Of a stretch of DNA of 64,000 nt, positions 18,035 to 27,337 are shown piece by piece; the first letter of the stretch is position 1; each line of letters begins with the position of its first letter. Location of the stretch: positions 186,001 to 250,000 of the forward strand of contig JAKVCS010000004.1 in NCBI GenBank assembly GCA_022448365.1. The letters are read 5' to 3'. The notes under the pieces are model-generated. The model did no database searches, was not told where the DNA came from, and saw only the letters and a list, made by a program, of their open reading frames with translations. The stretch comes from Saccharospirillaceae bacterium (GTDB lineage: Bacteria > Pseudomonadota > Gammaproteobacteria > Pseudomonadales > Oceanobacteraceae). Made by a program: the position numbers and the translations under genes.

Positions 18035-19177
18035 ATGAAAAAAGTTTTACTATCAATGGCCGCAATACCGGTGTTATTAACTGGTTGTGGGTCAGATTCC
18101 AGCGATTCTGATAATAACGGTAATACAGGAGATGGTGTTCCAGCTGCGAGCTTTTCCAGCTTGAAGGTCAATGCTGTGAGCCGTGAAAACTGGGCCTATG
18201 TTAATCTTGATCGTGGTGAAATGGTGGCGCTAACGTCAGAACAGGCGAGTAGTTCAGGCGATTGGCATCTGGCATTTCGTCGTCATACCATTCGTTCTAA
18301 TGGAGGTGCTTCAGGCAGTGGCAATGTGCAGGTTGCTGTTGTGGATGGCCAGGATGAATTTTACAGCGATGGACAACCCGTTGATAACACCTTCCTGAAT
18401 GCGGTAGCGGGACAATACGAAGCTGACCTTATAAAAGACTATGATATCGCAGCTTTAACGTTTGCACAGGATGCGAATAAACCTGCCATTAAAGGTGAAG
18501 ACTGGTATAGCTACAATCAGGAAACTCACACCTTATCGGCCAATACCAGTAATGTTTGGTTAGTGCGCCATGCCGATAGTAAAACCTATTCAAAATTCTC
18601 TTTTTCCAGTCTGACACCTCAGCCAGACCGCACTTACAGTGTTGAATTAAAATTTGAAACTCAGGCAGCCGACACCAGTCAGTTTGCGGGTGGCGAGCAA
18701 ACACTGACTGCTGCTATGAGCCCGGGTCAGTCGCTACTTTGTCTGGATCTGGATAGTAAAGCAAAAGTTGATTGCGACAGTGAGTCGGCTAATTGGGATT
18801 TGCGTCTGGAAATTTCCCGCTCGGGAACCGGCTTATGGACCAATGGTGGTGTATTTGGAGATGGCAGCGGTGCAGTATTTGGTCCGCAAACCAAAGAGGC
18901 CGCGGCCGCTATGACCAGTGCAACTTCGATTGCTGGTAACGACATCAGCTCACATTACAGTGCCGATCGCGCTGAGAGTGTCTTCGACAGTAGCAGTTGG
19001 TATGCCTACAACCTATCTGGTCAACACCGTCTGCTGCCAAACTATCGTACCTATCTGATTGATACAGATAAAACATCTGATAATTCAGAAAAATACACAC
19101 TACAAGTCATTAACTATTACGGCTTGGGTGAATCTGGTACACCCGAAATTCGCTTTAAAAAAGTGGCTGCGCAATAA
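18035..19177 (+). CDS. hmuY: HmuY-like heme-binding lipoprotein with two HmuY units
   Basis: A 380-residue lipoprotein (lipobox LLTGC) with a Ser/Asp/Asn linker. Two copies of an HmuY-like pattern are visible: WAYVNLDRGEMVAL...WHLAFRR (about 48-90) and LLCLDLDSKAKVDC...WDLRLEISRSGTGLWTNGGVFG (about 230-280), each a strand pair followed by a Trp-Asp/His-Leu block. HmuY binds heme outside the cell and passes it to its TonB receptor. It starts at ATG 18035 with GGGGAGAA five bases before. It lies between the receptor and hmuS. The heme ligands cannot be assigned by eye. Confidence 0.82.
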   Translation: MKKVLLSMAAIPVLLTGCGSDSSDSDNNGNTGDGVPAASFSSLKVNAVSRENWAYVNLDRGEMVALTSEQASSSGDWHLAFRRHTIRSNGGASGSGNVQVAVVDGQDEFYSDGQPVDNTFLNAVAGQYEADLIKDYDIAALTFAQDANKPAIKGEDWYSYNQETHTLSANTSNVWLVRHADSKTYSKFSFSSLTPQPDRTYSVELKFETQAADTSQFAGGEQTLTAAMSPGQSLLCLDLDSKAKVDCDSESANWDLRLEISRSGTGLWTNGGVFGDGSGAVFGPQTKEAAAAMTSATSIAGNDISSHYSADRAESVFDSSSWYAYNLSGQHRLLPNYRTYLIDTDKTSDNSEKYTLQVINYYGLGESGTPEIRFKKVAAQ

Positions 19178-19189
19178 AAGAGAGCATTT

Positions 19190-20260
19190 ATGACGACTGA
19201 AAAACAACAGAGCTTGTTACAGCAGTGGCAGCAACTGCTTGCTAAGGAGCCTAAATTACGCATTCGTAATGCTGCAGAAAGACTGGGCGTTAGTGAAGCA
19301 GACTTGTTGGTTCTGCAGCTGGGCGGTGAGCACATTACGTTATTGTCTGGTGATTTCAAAAGATTACTGACGGAAGTAGAAGCTCTGGGAACGGTAATGG
19401 CACTCACTCGTAACGACGCCATGGTCCATGAAAAAATCGGTCAATATAAAGACTTATCGATTCACGGTAACATGGGATTAGCGCTAGGTGTGATTGATTT
19501 GCGCTTGTTTTTCAGTCGATTTGTGCATGGTTTTTATGTTCAGGAAAAACAAGAACAAGGTATTCGTCGCAGTCTGCAGTTCTTTAATGCTCAGGGAGAA
19601 GCAGTTCATAAAATCTATGCCAAAGAGGGTACGGACATTCATGAATTTGAAGAACTGGTTAAACGTTATCGTGCGGCGCAGCAACACGTCATCAAGATAG
19701 AGCCGGTTACTGAAGCAGAGGATTTATTATCCGCTCCCGATGATCTTGATATTACTGCGTTGCGTCAGGGGTGGGACGAACTGAAAGATGTGCATCATTT
19801 TCAGACTTTACTGAAGAGACACAAGTTAGCGCGTGTTCCTGCGTATCAGGCAATTGGAGCGGATTATGCGTTACCACTCGACCCACTGGCGTTTGAACAG
19901 GCATTAGAGAAGGCCGCTGAACGACAGCAGTCAATTATGATATTTGTTGGTAGCGATGGTGTGATCCAGATTCACACCGGTGTAATCAATAAATTACTGC
20001 GCACTGGACCTTGGTTTAATATTCTTGATCCGGAGTTTAATCTGCACGCTAATACCGACATGATCCGTCATTTATGGCTGGTCCGTAAGCCAACCTCTGA
20101 CGGTATTATCACCTCGCTGGAAGCATTTGATAATCAGGGCAAACAGTTGGTCCTGCTATTCGGTGAGCGTGAAAATGGTCAACCAGAAATGGCTGGTTGG
20201 CGAGAGTTAGTGCATGAGTTAATTGCTCAACATTCTAAGGAGTCAGGCCATGCCAGTTAA
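19190..20260 (+). CDS. hmuS: Cytoplasmic heme-handling protein HmuS/HemS
   Basis: A 356-residue protein of the HemS/PhuS/ChuS family, made of two similar halves. The family opening is seen: LRIRNAAERLGVSEADLLVLQLG, VMALTRNDAMVHEKIGQY (a likely heme-region His in VHEK) and RSLQFFNAQGEAVHKIY, with the second half RTGPWFNILDPEFNLHANTDMI. It binds and traffics heme, and some members degrade it. It overlaps hmuT by 11 bases. Confidence 0.93.
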   Translation: MTTEKQQSLLQQWQQLLAKEPKLRIRNAAERLGVSEADLLVLQLGGEHITLLSGDFKRLLTEVEALGTVMALTRNDAMVHEKIGQYKDLSIHGNMGLALGVIDLRLFFSRFVHGFYVQEKQEQGIRRSLQFFNAQGEAVHKIYAKEGTDIHEFEELVKRYRAAQQHVIKIEPVTEAEDLLSAPDDLDITALRQGWDELKDVHHFQTLLKRHKLARVPAYQAIGADYALPLDPLAFEQALEKAAERQQSIMIFVGSDGVIQIHTGVINKLLRTGPWFNILDPEFNLHANTDMIRHLWLVRKPTSDGIITSLEAFDNQGKQLVLLFGERENGQPEMAGWRELVHELIAQHSKESGHAS

Positions 20261-21125
20261 TATTACTTGGACTCGTCTTCTAAAAATATTTACAGCTTTT
20301 ATTGTCTGTTTCAGTGCGCTGACTCATGCAAATACCAGTGCCGAGAGCAATAACCAGCCGCGTATTATCAGTATTGATGGTTCAATTACTGAAATTGTTT
20401 ACGAGCTGGGCGCCGGTGGTCAGCTGGTCGCCGTCGATACCACCAGTCGCCATCCGAAAGCAGCTCTTGAATTACCCGATGTTGGTTATATGCGCCGTTT
20501 ATCGACGGAAGGTATTTTATCGATGCAACCCGATATGGTTATTGCATCTCAGGATGCCGGGCCTGCGGAGGTATTTACTCAGCTGCAGCAAGCGGGAGTT
20601 GAGGTTGTGCGTATTCAGAGTCAATACAGTCTTGACGGTGTATTGGCGAAAGTTGATCAGGTTGCACAAGCATTAGGAGAGCAGCAAAAAGGTAAACAAT
20701 TACAGCAGAACATTCGCCAAAAAACGGAACAGGCCCTCGCCGAAATTCCCGAAGGTGCTTCAAGAAAATCGTTATTCATTCTCGGGGCTGGTAACCGCGG
20801 TTTAATGGCTGCCGGGAAGAACACCCAGGCACAGGCGATGTTGGATTTAGTGTCTGCCGATAACGTGATGGAATACGAAGGCTACAAACCGGTCTCTGCG
20901 GAAGGTGCCTTACTTGCAAATCCGGAAGTTGTATTGGTGGCCTACACCGGACCGGCTGATCCTGAAGGCCTGACAGCATCGCTGGCAATGACAGATGCCC
21001 AGAAAAATAATCGCATTCATACGATTAATACCTCGGTGGTTCTCGGTTTTGGTCCTCGTTTGGCTGAAGCGGTTGAGCAGTTAGTTACTGTGTTGTATCC
21101 CCAAAATGTTGTCGGTGGCGATTAA
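20250..21125 (+). CDS. hmuT: Heme ABC transporter periplasmic binding protein
   Basis: A 291-residue class-III (helical backbone) binding protein. After a signal peptide come IISIDGSITEIVYELGAGGQLVAVD and VGYMRRLSTEGILSMQPDMVIAS, typical of HmuT/PhuT. The start at 20250 is supported by TAAGGAG upstream and sits inside the end of hmuS. The stop shares a base with the permease start (TAATG). It captures heme in the periplasm for the permease. Confidence 0.92.
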   Translation: MPVNITWTRLLKIFTAFIVCFSALTHANTSAESNNQPRIISIDGSITEIVYELGAGGQLVAVDTTSRHPKAALELPDVGYMRRLSTEGILSMQPDMVIASQDAGPAEVFTQLQQAGVEVVRIQSQYSLDGVLAKVDQVAQALGEQQKGKQLQQNIRQKTEQALAEIPEGASRKSLFILGAGNRGLMAAGKNTQAQAMLDLVSADNVMEYEGYKPVSAEGALLANPEVVLVAYTGPADPEGLTASLAMTDAQKNNRIHTINTSVVLGFGPRLAEAVEQLVTVLYPQNVVGGD

Positions 21126-22201
21126 TGCAAACAGCGCGGCGCTTGCGGGCTCTTTTCGGTTCTGTCCGCGCTTTTGGCTGGCAAGGGGGATTGCTGGTTA
21201 TTACCTTTTTATTTCTATTTTTACTGGCGCTATCGTCGGGTCCCATCCCGATGGATTTTTCTCAAGTATTGCAATCGCTGTCAAATGCCATCAGTGGAGC
21301 AGAAATTCAGGGACAGTCAGACTGGGTGGTTCGTGAACTGCGACTACCGCGTGCAGTGATGGCCATTTTGATAGGCGCTGGTCTGGCGGTAGCGGGTGTT
21401 GTTACCCAGGGTATTTTTCGTAACCCTCTGGCTGATCCCGGCTTAATTGGTGTCTCCAGTGGCGCAGCGTTGGCAGCAGTTGCCGTTATTGTACTCAGTA
21501 ATAGCTGGCTGGCGTTTTGGGTACAACTGACTGGGATATTTGCACTCCCTCTGGCCGCTTTTTTGGGGGCTATGATAGTGAGTCTGATCATTTACCGGTT
21601 AGGTACCATTAACGGCCAGACACAAATTGCGATGTTATTACTCGCGGGGGTTGCTATTAATGTGATTGCCGGAGCATTAACCGGCATTCTGACGTACGTG
21701 GCCGATGATCAGCAATTACGTTCCATGACCTTCTGGTCTATGGGCAGTTTGGCATACGGTCGCTGGTCAGAAATTTCCGCACTGTTTCTTTGTGTTTTAT
21801 TACCATTGTTGATCTTGCCAGGATTTTCTCGTTTATTAAATGCACTATTAATGGGTGAAGCCGTGGCTACCCATTTGGGTTTTCAGGTACAGCGGGGGAA
21901 ATTCACTTTATTGGCGGCTGCAGCACTCATGGTAGGTGCTGGCGTGGCGGTTGCCGGTATGATTGGTTTTATCGGTTTGGTCGTTCCACATCTGATGCGT
22001 TTATTACTTGGACCTGATCATCGTCAGTTGGTGCCTGCCAGCATGATCTGCGGTGCCACTTTATTATTGTTGGCAGATTTGATTGCCCGCACCTGGTTAG
22101 CACCAGCCGATATCCCGGTTGGCTTAGTAATGGCAATACTCGGTGGTCCGGTATTTTTATTATTATTAACCCAACAAATTAAATCGGTACGTAGCCGTTG
22201 A
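21125..22201 (+). CDS. hmuU: Heme ABC transporter permease
   Basis: A 358-residue FecCD-type permease with about ten hydrophobic helices. Family blocks include RELRLPRAVMAILIGAGLAVAGVVTQGIFRNPLADPGLIGVSSGA and GMIGFIGLVVPHLMRLLLGPDHR, the last containing the ATPase-coupling loop. Homodimer with HmuV expected. Fits the BtuC/HmuU length range. Confidence 0.94.
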   Translation: MQTARRLRALFGSVRAFGWQGGLLVITFLFLFLLALSSGPIPMDFSQVLQSLSNAISGAEIQGQSDWVVRELRLPRAVMAILIGAGLAVAGVVTQGIFRNPLADPGLIGVSSGAALAAVAVIVLSNSWLAFWVQLTGIFALPLAAFLGAMIVSLIIYRLGTINGQTQIAMLLLAGVAINVIAGALTGILTYVADDQQLRSMTFWSMGSLAYGRWSEISALFLCVLLPLLILPGFSRLLNALLMGEAVATHLGFQVQRGKFTLLAAAALMVGAGVAVAGMIGFIGLVVPHLMRLLLGPDHRQLVPASMICGATLLLLADLIARTWLAPADIPVGLVMAILGGPVFLLLLTQQIKSVRSR

Positions 22202-22217
22202 TTGACTGGAAAACTCA

Positions 22218-23009
22218 ATGATTCAGATAACCAACCTTAGCGTTCAGCGTGGCAATAAGAATATTCTCGATGATGTCAGTTGTGTCATTTCTACGGGAAA
22301 AAAACTGGCGATTTTGGGAGCGAATGGTGCGGGTAAATCAACTTTATTAAAGTGCATCAGTCGGGAAATCAGTGATTACCATGGTCAGATTCTTCTTGAG
22401 GGGAATGCTCTTCATCAATGGCCTGCTTTACAGCGGGCAAAACATCTTGCGGTTATGCCACAAAAGGTTGAGCTGACATTTCCATTCCAGGTGTATCAGG
22501 TAGTGGCGATGGGAAGGTCGCCTTATGGCGATGAAAACCAGAGCCATGATTTAATTCAGCAGGCGATGTCGCGAACTGATGTCTGGCATTTACGTGATCG
22601 TTCGTATCCCCTGTTATCCGGCGGTGAGCAACAACGGGTGCAATTGGCTCGGGTATTATTACAGATCTGGCAGCCAAACCAGGATACAGAAGATGGCGCG
22701 CTTAAACAGCGGTATTTATTATTGGATGAATGTACATCGGCGCTGGATCCGGCTCATCAGCATGGGATTATGACGCTGGCGGGTCAGTTTGCTCAACAGG
22801 GTGTAGCAGTGTTAGCAGTGATGCATGATGTGGCATTAGCTGCCAGCTGGGCCGACGATGTTCTGATTCTAAAACACGGTGCTGAACTCGCATCCGGTGG
22901 CCGGCAATTATTGGCCGATGCGGATGTGTTGCAGCAGGCATACGATCTTGATTGCAATCTGGCAATGCAATACGCACAACAAAATCAGCAATGGCTGGCT
23001 TGTCGTTAG
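22218..23009 (+). CDS. hmuV: Heme ABC transporter ATP-binding protein
   Basis: A 263-residue ATPase with Walker A GANGAGKST, a Q-loop MPQ, signature [15 protein letters not shown], and Walker B YLLLDECTSALDP. The Walker B flank has Cys where most relatives have Pro (DEP). A switch His is present in VMHDVALAA. It completes the heme-import operon; no terminator was recognised after its stop. Confidence 0.94.
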   Translation: MIQITNLSVQRGNKNILDDVSCVISTGKKLAILGANGAGKSTLLKCISREISDYHGQILLEGNALHQWPALQRAKHLAVMPQKVELTFPFQVYQVVAMGRSPYGDENQSHDLIQQAMSRTDVWHLRDRSYPLLSGGEQQRVQLARVLLQIWQPNQDTEDGALKQRYLLLDECTSALDPAHQHGIMTLAGQFAQQGVAVLAVMHDVALAASWADDVLILKHGAELASGGRQLLADADVLQQAYDLDCNLAMQYAQQNQQWLACR

Positions 23010-23158
23010 TCTGTATTGCGTTAAATCCAATCTGTATACACGATCGTCAGGGATGCACTTGCAGGCAACGGCGCCACAAGGCTTAGCCGGATGTTAACCG
23101 TGTGCCGTTGTCGGGATTCTGGCCAGCTTGTTTCTACCCGTTGATATCGGTTATTCTG

Positions 23159-23174
23159 CTGTATGTATAAACAG
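23159..23174. promoter_or_regulatory. LexA (SOS) box upstream of dinB
   Basis: CTGTATGTATAAACAG matches the consensus CTGTATATATATACAG at 14 of 16 positions. It ends 17 bases before the dinB start codon. Confidence 0.88.
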
Positions 23175-23190
23175 TGTTGTCTTCAAGCCA

Positions 23191-24270
23191 ATGACGTTAC
23201 TCCGACCCGATACCTTCTCCAGTCGAAAAGTAATTCATATCGATTGTGACTGTTTTTTTGCAGCGGTTGAGATGCGTGAAAACCCGACATACCGTGATAT
23301 TCCGATTGCGATTGGTGGTGATGCCAAACGTCGAGGGGTGATCTCTACCTGTAATTATCCCGCTCGTGAGTTTGGTGTACGCTCAGCCATGGCAACGGCT
23401 CATGCGCTGAAGTTGTGTCCGCACCTGACGCTGGTCGCTGGTAGGATGAACTTGTATCGCGATGTTTCCCGTGAGGTCATGGCTATTCTGCATCAGTACG
23501 CCTGGCGCAGAGATGGCGATGTGTTGTTGCAGCAGGTATCGGTAGATGAAGCTTATCTGGAAATAAATCCGGAATTAAATGCCAGTGATGTAGCTGAGCA
23601 AATCCGCCTGCAGGTGCGTGAAGATCTTGGCATTACCGTTTCGGCGGGTATTGCGCCGAATAAGTTTCTGGCAAAAGTAGCCAGCGATTGGAATAAACCG
23701 GACGGTCAATGTGTGGTGAAACCGCATCGTGTAGATGATTTTGTGCGGTTACTGGATGTTCGCAAGGTACCGGGAATTGGTCCGGCGATGCAGAAAAAAC
23801 TGGAGCAAAAAGGAATTGTCACGTGTGCTGATGCACAAGGCTGGAGCCAAACGGATTTGGTTCGTCAGTTTGGCCGTATGGGGGCGATGTTGTATCAGCG
23901 CTGTCGAGGTATTGATCGGCGCCAGCTGAGTATGGGGCGAGAGCGTAAATCGATCGGTGTTGAGCGTACCTTTGCCGAAGATTTATTGGGCGAGCAGGCC
24001 TGCTTGGAACAGTTACCCCGTCTTTGGCAGTTATGGCTGGAACGAGTGGAAAAAACCGAATTTGACGTTGAGCAATTAGCGCCATACGTGAAAGTGAAAT
24101 TCACTGATTTTACTCAGACAACGTTGGCGGATGTTCATGAGTTGGCGACTGAGGAAGGCTTCGCCCGACTATTCAAAAAAGCGATAAAACGTCAGGATCA
24201 GGGCGTCAGGTTATTGGGTATTGGTGGTCGCTGCCCGCAAATTAACGAGCAGCAACTGAATTTATTCTGA
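23191..24270 (+). CDS. dinB: DNA polymerase IV (error-prone, SOS-induced)
   Basis: A 359-residue Y-family polymerase. Motifs are VIHIDCDCFFAAVEMRENP (catalytic Asp and steric-gate aromatic), VSVDEAYLE (catalytic Asp-Glu), the HhH region VPGIGPAMQKKLEQKG, and SIGVERTF of the little-finger region. The last residues EQQLNLF form a canonical beta-clamp-binding motif. The start is the ATG at 23191 and not an upstream frame start, because the LexA box lies immediately upstream. Convergent with the PAP2 gene 9 bases away. Confidence 0.96.
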   Translation: MTLLRPDTFSSRKVIHIDCDCFFAAVEMRENPTYRDIPIAIGGDAKRRGVISTCNYPAREFGVRSAMATAHALKLCPHLTLVAGRMNLYRDVSREVMAILHQYAWRRDGDVLLQQVSVDEAYLEINPELNASDVAEQIRLQVREDLGITVSAGIAPNKFLAKVASDWNKPDGQCVVKPHRVDDFVRLLDVRKVPGIGPAMQKKLEQKGIVTCADAQGWSQTDLVRQFGRMGAMLYQRCRGIDRRQLSMGRERKSIGVERTFAEDLLGEQACLEQLPRLWQLWLERVEKTEFDVEQLAPYVKVKFTDFTQTTLADVHELATEEGFARLFKKAIKRQDQGVRLLGIGGRCPQINEQQLNLF

Positions 24271-24279
24271 TTTCGCTTG

Positions 24280-24852
24280 TTAAGCGAACATACCCGTTGG
24301 AAACAAGATCAATGAACCGATACTGATCAGGCTGCCCAACGCGGCACCGACCAATACATCGGTCGGATAGTGCATACCCAGAATAACCCGCGATAAAGCG
24401 ACAAGAAGGGCAAACGGAGCAACAATCCACAAGAGCGCCGGAAAAAAGACGCTAAACAAAACTGCAAAATTAACCGCATTCATGGTGTGACCAGATGGAA
24501 AGCTGTAAAGGTCCAGTGGTGCAGTGTGGGCGGTAATATCACGAAAAGAAATGAACGGTCGCTGACGCACCAGACGATTTTTTAACTGGCTATACACGGC
24601 AACACACAACAGTGCTGTCAGGGTGATGTGACCAAGAGCCAGAATGGCTTCAGCACCATAAACAAACGGCAATGCCAGTGCCAGTGAATACCAGAATACG
24701 CCGTCACCAAGGCGGCTGATTGCTCTGAAAAATAATCGGATCGTACGGTAGTAGCCCATACGGTTCATTTGCTGACATAGCGTCAGTTCCAGGCGATCTG
24801 CTTTACTAAACAGTAGCGCTGCTTTTGGTTGCATTGGTTTTGCGAGTGCCAT
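24280..24852 (-). CDS. PAP2 superfamily membrane phosphatase
   Basis: A 190-residue membrane phosphatase with the three-part catalytic signature: KNRLVRQRP, the PSGH motif in SFPSGHTMNA, and SRVILGMHYPTDVLVG. Phosphatidic-acid or undecaprenyl-pyrophosphate phosphatases share this signature. The start at 24852 is supported by GAGGTAAATAACC and overlaps the end of the upstream GT4 gene by 47 bases, so the two are coupled. In that context hydrolysis of phosphatidic acid to diacylglycerol for the glycosyltransferase is a reasonable inference. Confidence 0.88.
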   Translation of the reverse strand: MALAKPMQPKAALLFSKADRLELTLCQQMNRMGYYRTIRLFFRAISRLGDGVFWYSLALALPFVYGAEAILALGHITLTALLCVAVYSQLKNRLVRQRPFISFRDITAHTAPLDLYSFPSGHTMNAVNFAVLFSVFFPALLWIVAPFALLVALSRVILGMHYPTDVLVGAALGSLISIGSLILFPTGMFA

Positions 24853-26005
24853 GGTTATTTACCTCAGTTTGCGTACTGTTAAGGCGTGCAATAAATTCTT
24901 CTACAATCGTTTTCCAGGAAATGTTCCTGGCGGTATTACGTGCATGAGCCCGGATCTGATTCAGCAAATTCGGGCTGTCGAGGAGAGTGGCTGCTTGCTG
25001 AATAAAGCTCTGATCGTTATCGAAGTCGGCCAGCATGCCGTTATCGTTGTTACGAATGTGTTCGTGGGCCGCGGCATAATCAAAGCTGACTACTGCCAGA
25101 CCACTGGCCATAGCTTCGGTTACCACATTACCGAAGGTGTCGGTCTTGCTCGGGAACAGAAAAATATCACCGCTGGCATAGTGTTGGGCAAGATCTTCTC
25201 CGCGTTGCATGCCACAGCAAATCACTTGTGGATATTGCTCGCGGATATTTTCGAGCTCAGGTCCATCACCTACCAAAACCAGTCTTACCCGCTCGTCGGT
25301 ATTCAAAAGCTGCTGATAGGTTTTCAACGCCAGATCCATGTTTTTCTCACCAGCGATACGGCCAACATAAAGCAGCACTAAATCCTGGGGTTTTGCCCCC
25401 CATTGGCGCCGCAATGCATCACTGCGTTTTGTCGGTGAAAATAATTCACTATCAACACCTCTGGACAACACCCGGACATTGTCGAAGCCATGCTGCTCCA
25501 GTTCGTCACGTTGTTTGCGTGTCGGTACCAGCGTCCCCTGGGTCTGGTTATGGAAGTAGCGTAAATAGCGATACGCCAGTTTTTCCAGCATGCCCAGATG
25601 ATAATGTTCTATGTATTGATGAAAATTGGTGTGGAAACCGCTGAGCACTCCTAAACCCAGTTGTTGTGCCGCTTTTACAGCAGCCCAGCCCATGGGTCCT
25701 TCCGTGGCTACATAAACCGCTTGGGGCTTAAACTGGGCCATGGCATCGAGAATCTGACGCTTCATAGGTAAGCCGAATTTCAGTGCGTTGTAACCGGGCA
25801 ATGGCAAGCCGGGTAACGTAGTCGTGGTTAAACGGCCTTTCTGATGGCTTTTGTCCTGCTTGTGCTGACGCGGACGGATTACCTGAATTTCAATGCCAGC
25901 AGCCAGCATGCCACGCACCAAATGACCGAGTGTATTCGCCACACCGTTAATTTCCGGGGCAAAGGTTTCTGTAATCAGCGTGATACGTGTCAGTGTCAGA
26001 TCCAT
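24806..26005 (-). CDS. GT4-family glycosyltransferase (glycolipid type)
   Basis: A 399-residue GT4 enzyme with the N-terminal Rossmann start ITLITETFAPEINGVANTLGHL, the acceptor block SGFHTNFHQYIEHY, the C-terminal donor region VLLYVGRIAGEKNMDLAL, and the EX7E-type motif TFGNVVTEAMASGL. It resembles MgtA/SQD2-like enzymes that add a sugar to a lipid. Start ATG 26005 has AAGG upstream; a longer frame to 26068 is less likely. It pairs with the PAP2 gene downstream and is preceded by a Pho-box-like repeat. A close paralogue lies at 38113-39273. Confidence 0.88.
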   Translation of the reverse strand: MDLTLTRITLITETFAPEINGVANTLGHLVRGMLAAGIEIQVIRPRQHKQDKSHQKGRLTTTTLPGLPLPGYNALKFGLPMKRQILDAMAQFKPQAVYVATEGPMGWAAVKAAQQLGLGVLSGFHTNFHQYIEHYHLGMLEKLAYRYLRYFHNQTQGTLVPTRKQRDELEQHGFDNVRVLSRGVDSELFSPTKRSDALRRQWGAKPQDLVLLYVGRIAGEKNMDLALKTYQQLLNTDERVRLVLVGDGPELENIREQYPQVICCGMQRGEDLAQHYASGDIFLFPSKTDTFGNVVTEAMASGLAVVSFDYAAAHEHIRNNDNGMLADFDNDQSFIQQAATLLDSPNLLNQIRAHARNTARNISWKTIVEEFIARLNSTQTEVNNHGTRKTNATKSSATV

Positions 26006-26061
26006 TCTCAGCCTTGCAGCGATGTGCCATTTCAGTCTTTTTTCTACTGTGCGATTGAAAT

Positions 26062-26090
26062 GTGACACTTCTCTTGCAGTGCTGTGACAG
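26062..26090 (-). promoter_or_regulatory. Candidate Pho box (three 11-bp repeats)
   Basis: On the minus strand three 7-mers recur every 11 bases: CTGTCAC, CTGCAAG, GTGTCAC, separated by 4-base AT-rich or mixed spacers. This is the repeat spacing bound by PhoB (consensus CTGTCAT half-sites). It lies 57 bases upstream of the GT4 start. Confidence 0.5.
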
Positions 26091-26118
26091 TCCAGTGAAG
26101 TCGGGCTGCAGGTACTAA

Positions 26119-26151
26119 AAAGCCCCTGACTTTTTATTAGACAGGGGCTTT
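26119..26151 (-). terminator. Rho-independent terminator after AraC-type regulator gene
   Basis: Stem AAAGCCCCTG (26119-26128) with CAGGGGCTTT (26142-26151), 10 bp, and a T-run on the minus strand. It ends the AraC gene at 26176 and precedes the promoter of the GT4 gene. Confidence 0.88.
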
Positions 26152-26175
26152 GACGGGGTTATCAGCGATAAATGC

Positions 26176-27204
26176 TTAATCGTTTTCTTCGCGGTAATAC
26201 GATGGCGCATGGGTGGTCCAGCGACGGAAAGCCTTGCGGAAGTTCGAGGGGTCGGAGTATCCAACAAGCGCTGCAATCTCTTCGATTGGCAGGGCTGAAT
26301 TGCGCAGATATTCGATAGCCATTTCTTTGCGTACTTCATCGAGAATGCGCTGGTAGGACGTGCCAACTTCTTGCAGGCTGCGGCTAAGAGTTCTGGTCGA
26401 TGTTGCCAGATGACTGGCGACCACATCCACCGGAGGAAACTGACCCGGATTGGATAGCAGAATGCGACGTACCTTAGCTGCGATACCTTCTTTAGGTCCC
26501 ATGCGGGTAAGAATTTCGGCACACTGGCTTTCTGCCATCGCGGCAGTTGCCTGGTCAGCCATAATCAGTGGCAAATCCAGATAGCCGGAATCAATCAGCA
26601 ATTCGGTACGCGGCTGATCAAACAGAATCGGGCAATCAAAATACTCTTTATACACGTCGATATAGTCGGGTGCGGGGTGGTTCAGGTGCACCTCTGTCGG
26701 TTGCAGTGCACTGTTACCGGTCAGGAAGCGCCCCAGACTGGCAAAGTTCACCACAAACACATCGCATAACATGCGATAAATATGATCAAGAGGAATGTGT
26801 GTCGTCAGACGAATTGCGGTGTTTTGCTGTTGCTCCACCACTTCAAAGGTAAAAGCCGGGTCAATCAGTGAGTGGTATTTTAGTCCAAGTTGCAATGCAC
26901 TGCGGACGTCTGCACAACTGAGAATGGCATAGCCCAACATGCCGTACTGATTAATATTGACGGCAGCACCGAGGTCAATCCCCAGCGTGTTGACGGGGTA
27001 ATTGCGAATCAGATTTTCAGTTAATAACAACAGCTGCTGATACGTCAGACGGGCAGTAGGATCCGCCAGCATTTCTTCTGTGATGCCGGTGTTATCTAAC
27101 AAAATATCCTGTTGCAGTCCTTTTTCTCGACCGACCCGAACCATTGTCGCCGGAACGTTAACTGGCACTAGTGGTTCAGTAAGACTCCAGGTACCTCTGA
27201 TCAT
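26176..27204 (-). CDS. AraC-family regulator with Arabinose_bd-type N-terminus
   Basis: A 342-residue regulator. The N-terminal domain (about 15-200) is of the type seen in OruR/ArgR-like AraC proteins (LGIDLGAAVNINQYGMLGYAILSCADVRSALQLGLKYHSLIDPAF). The C-terminal pair of HTH motifs has PVDVVASHLATSTRTLSRSLQEVG and IEEIAALVGYSDPSNFRKAFRRWTTHAPSYYR. Relatives often control metabolic or stress genes; no target can be inferred. The gene ends at a strong terminator. Confidence 0.9.
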   Translation of the reverse strand: MIRGTWSLTEPLVPVNVPATMVRVGREKGLQQDILLDNTGITEEMLADPTARLTYQQLLLLTENLIRNYPVNTLGIDLGAAVNINQYGMLGYAILSCADVRSALQLGLKYHSLIDPAFTFEVVEQQQNTAIRLTTHIPLDHIYRMLCDVFVVNFASLGRFLTGNSALQPTEVHLNHPAPDYIDVYKEYFDCPILFDQPRTELLIDSGYLDLPLIMADQATAAMAESQCAEILTRMGPKEGIAAKVRRILLSNPGQFPPVDVVASHLATSTRTLSRSLQEVGTSYQRILDEVRKEMAIEYLRNSALPIEEIAALVGYSDPSNFRKAFRRWTTHAPSYYREEND

Positions 27205-27337
27205 GCGCTTACCGTTTATTGTTTTATTTATAACGGCCTAAGCATGACAGGCTTTTCCGCTAAATCAAGCGCTAGAGATTGTCGTGTGGCTGTAAATGTC
27301 GAATTGGATTATACAATATGGCCGGAATTCACCGCTC

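Noticed and set aside
24272-24288. Hairpin TTCGCTT/AAGCGAA at the dinB/PAP2 junction
   Set aside because: It is only 7 bp, has no T-run and overlaps the PAP2 stop codon; not convincing as a terminator.
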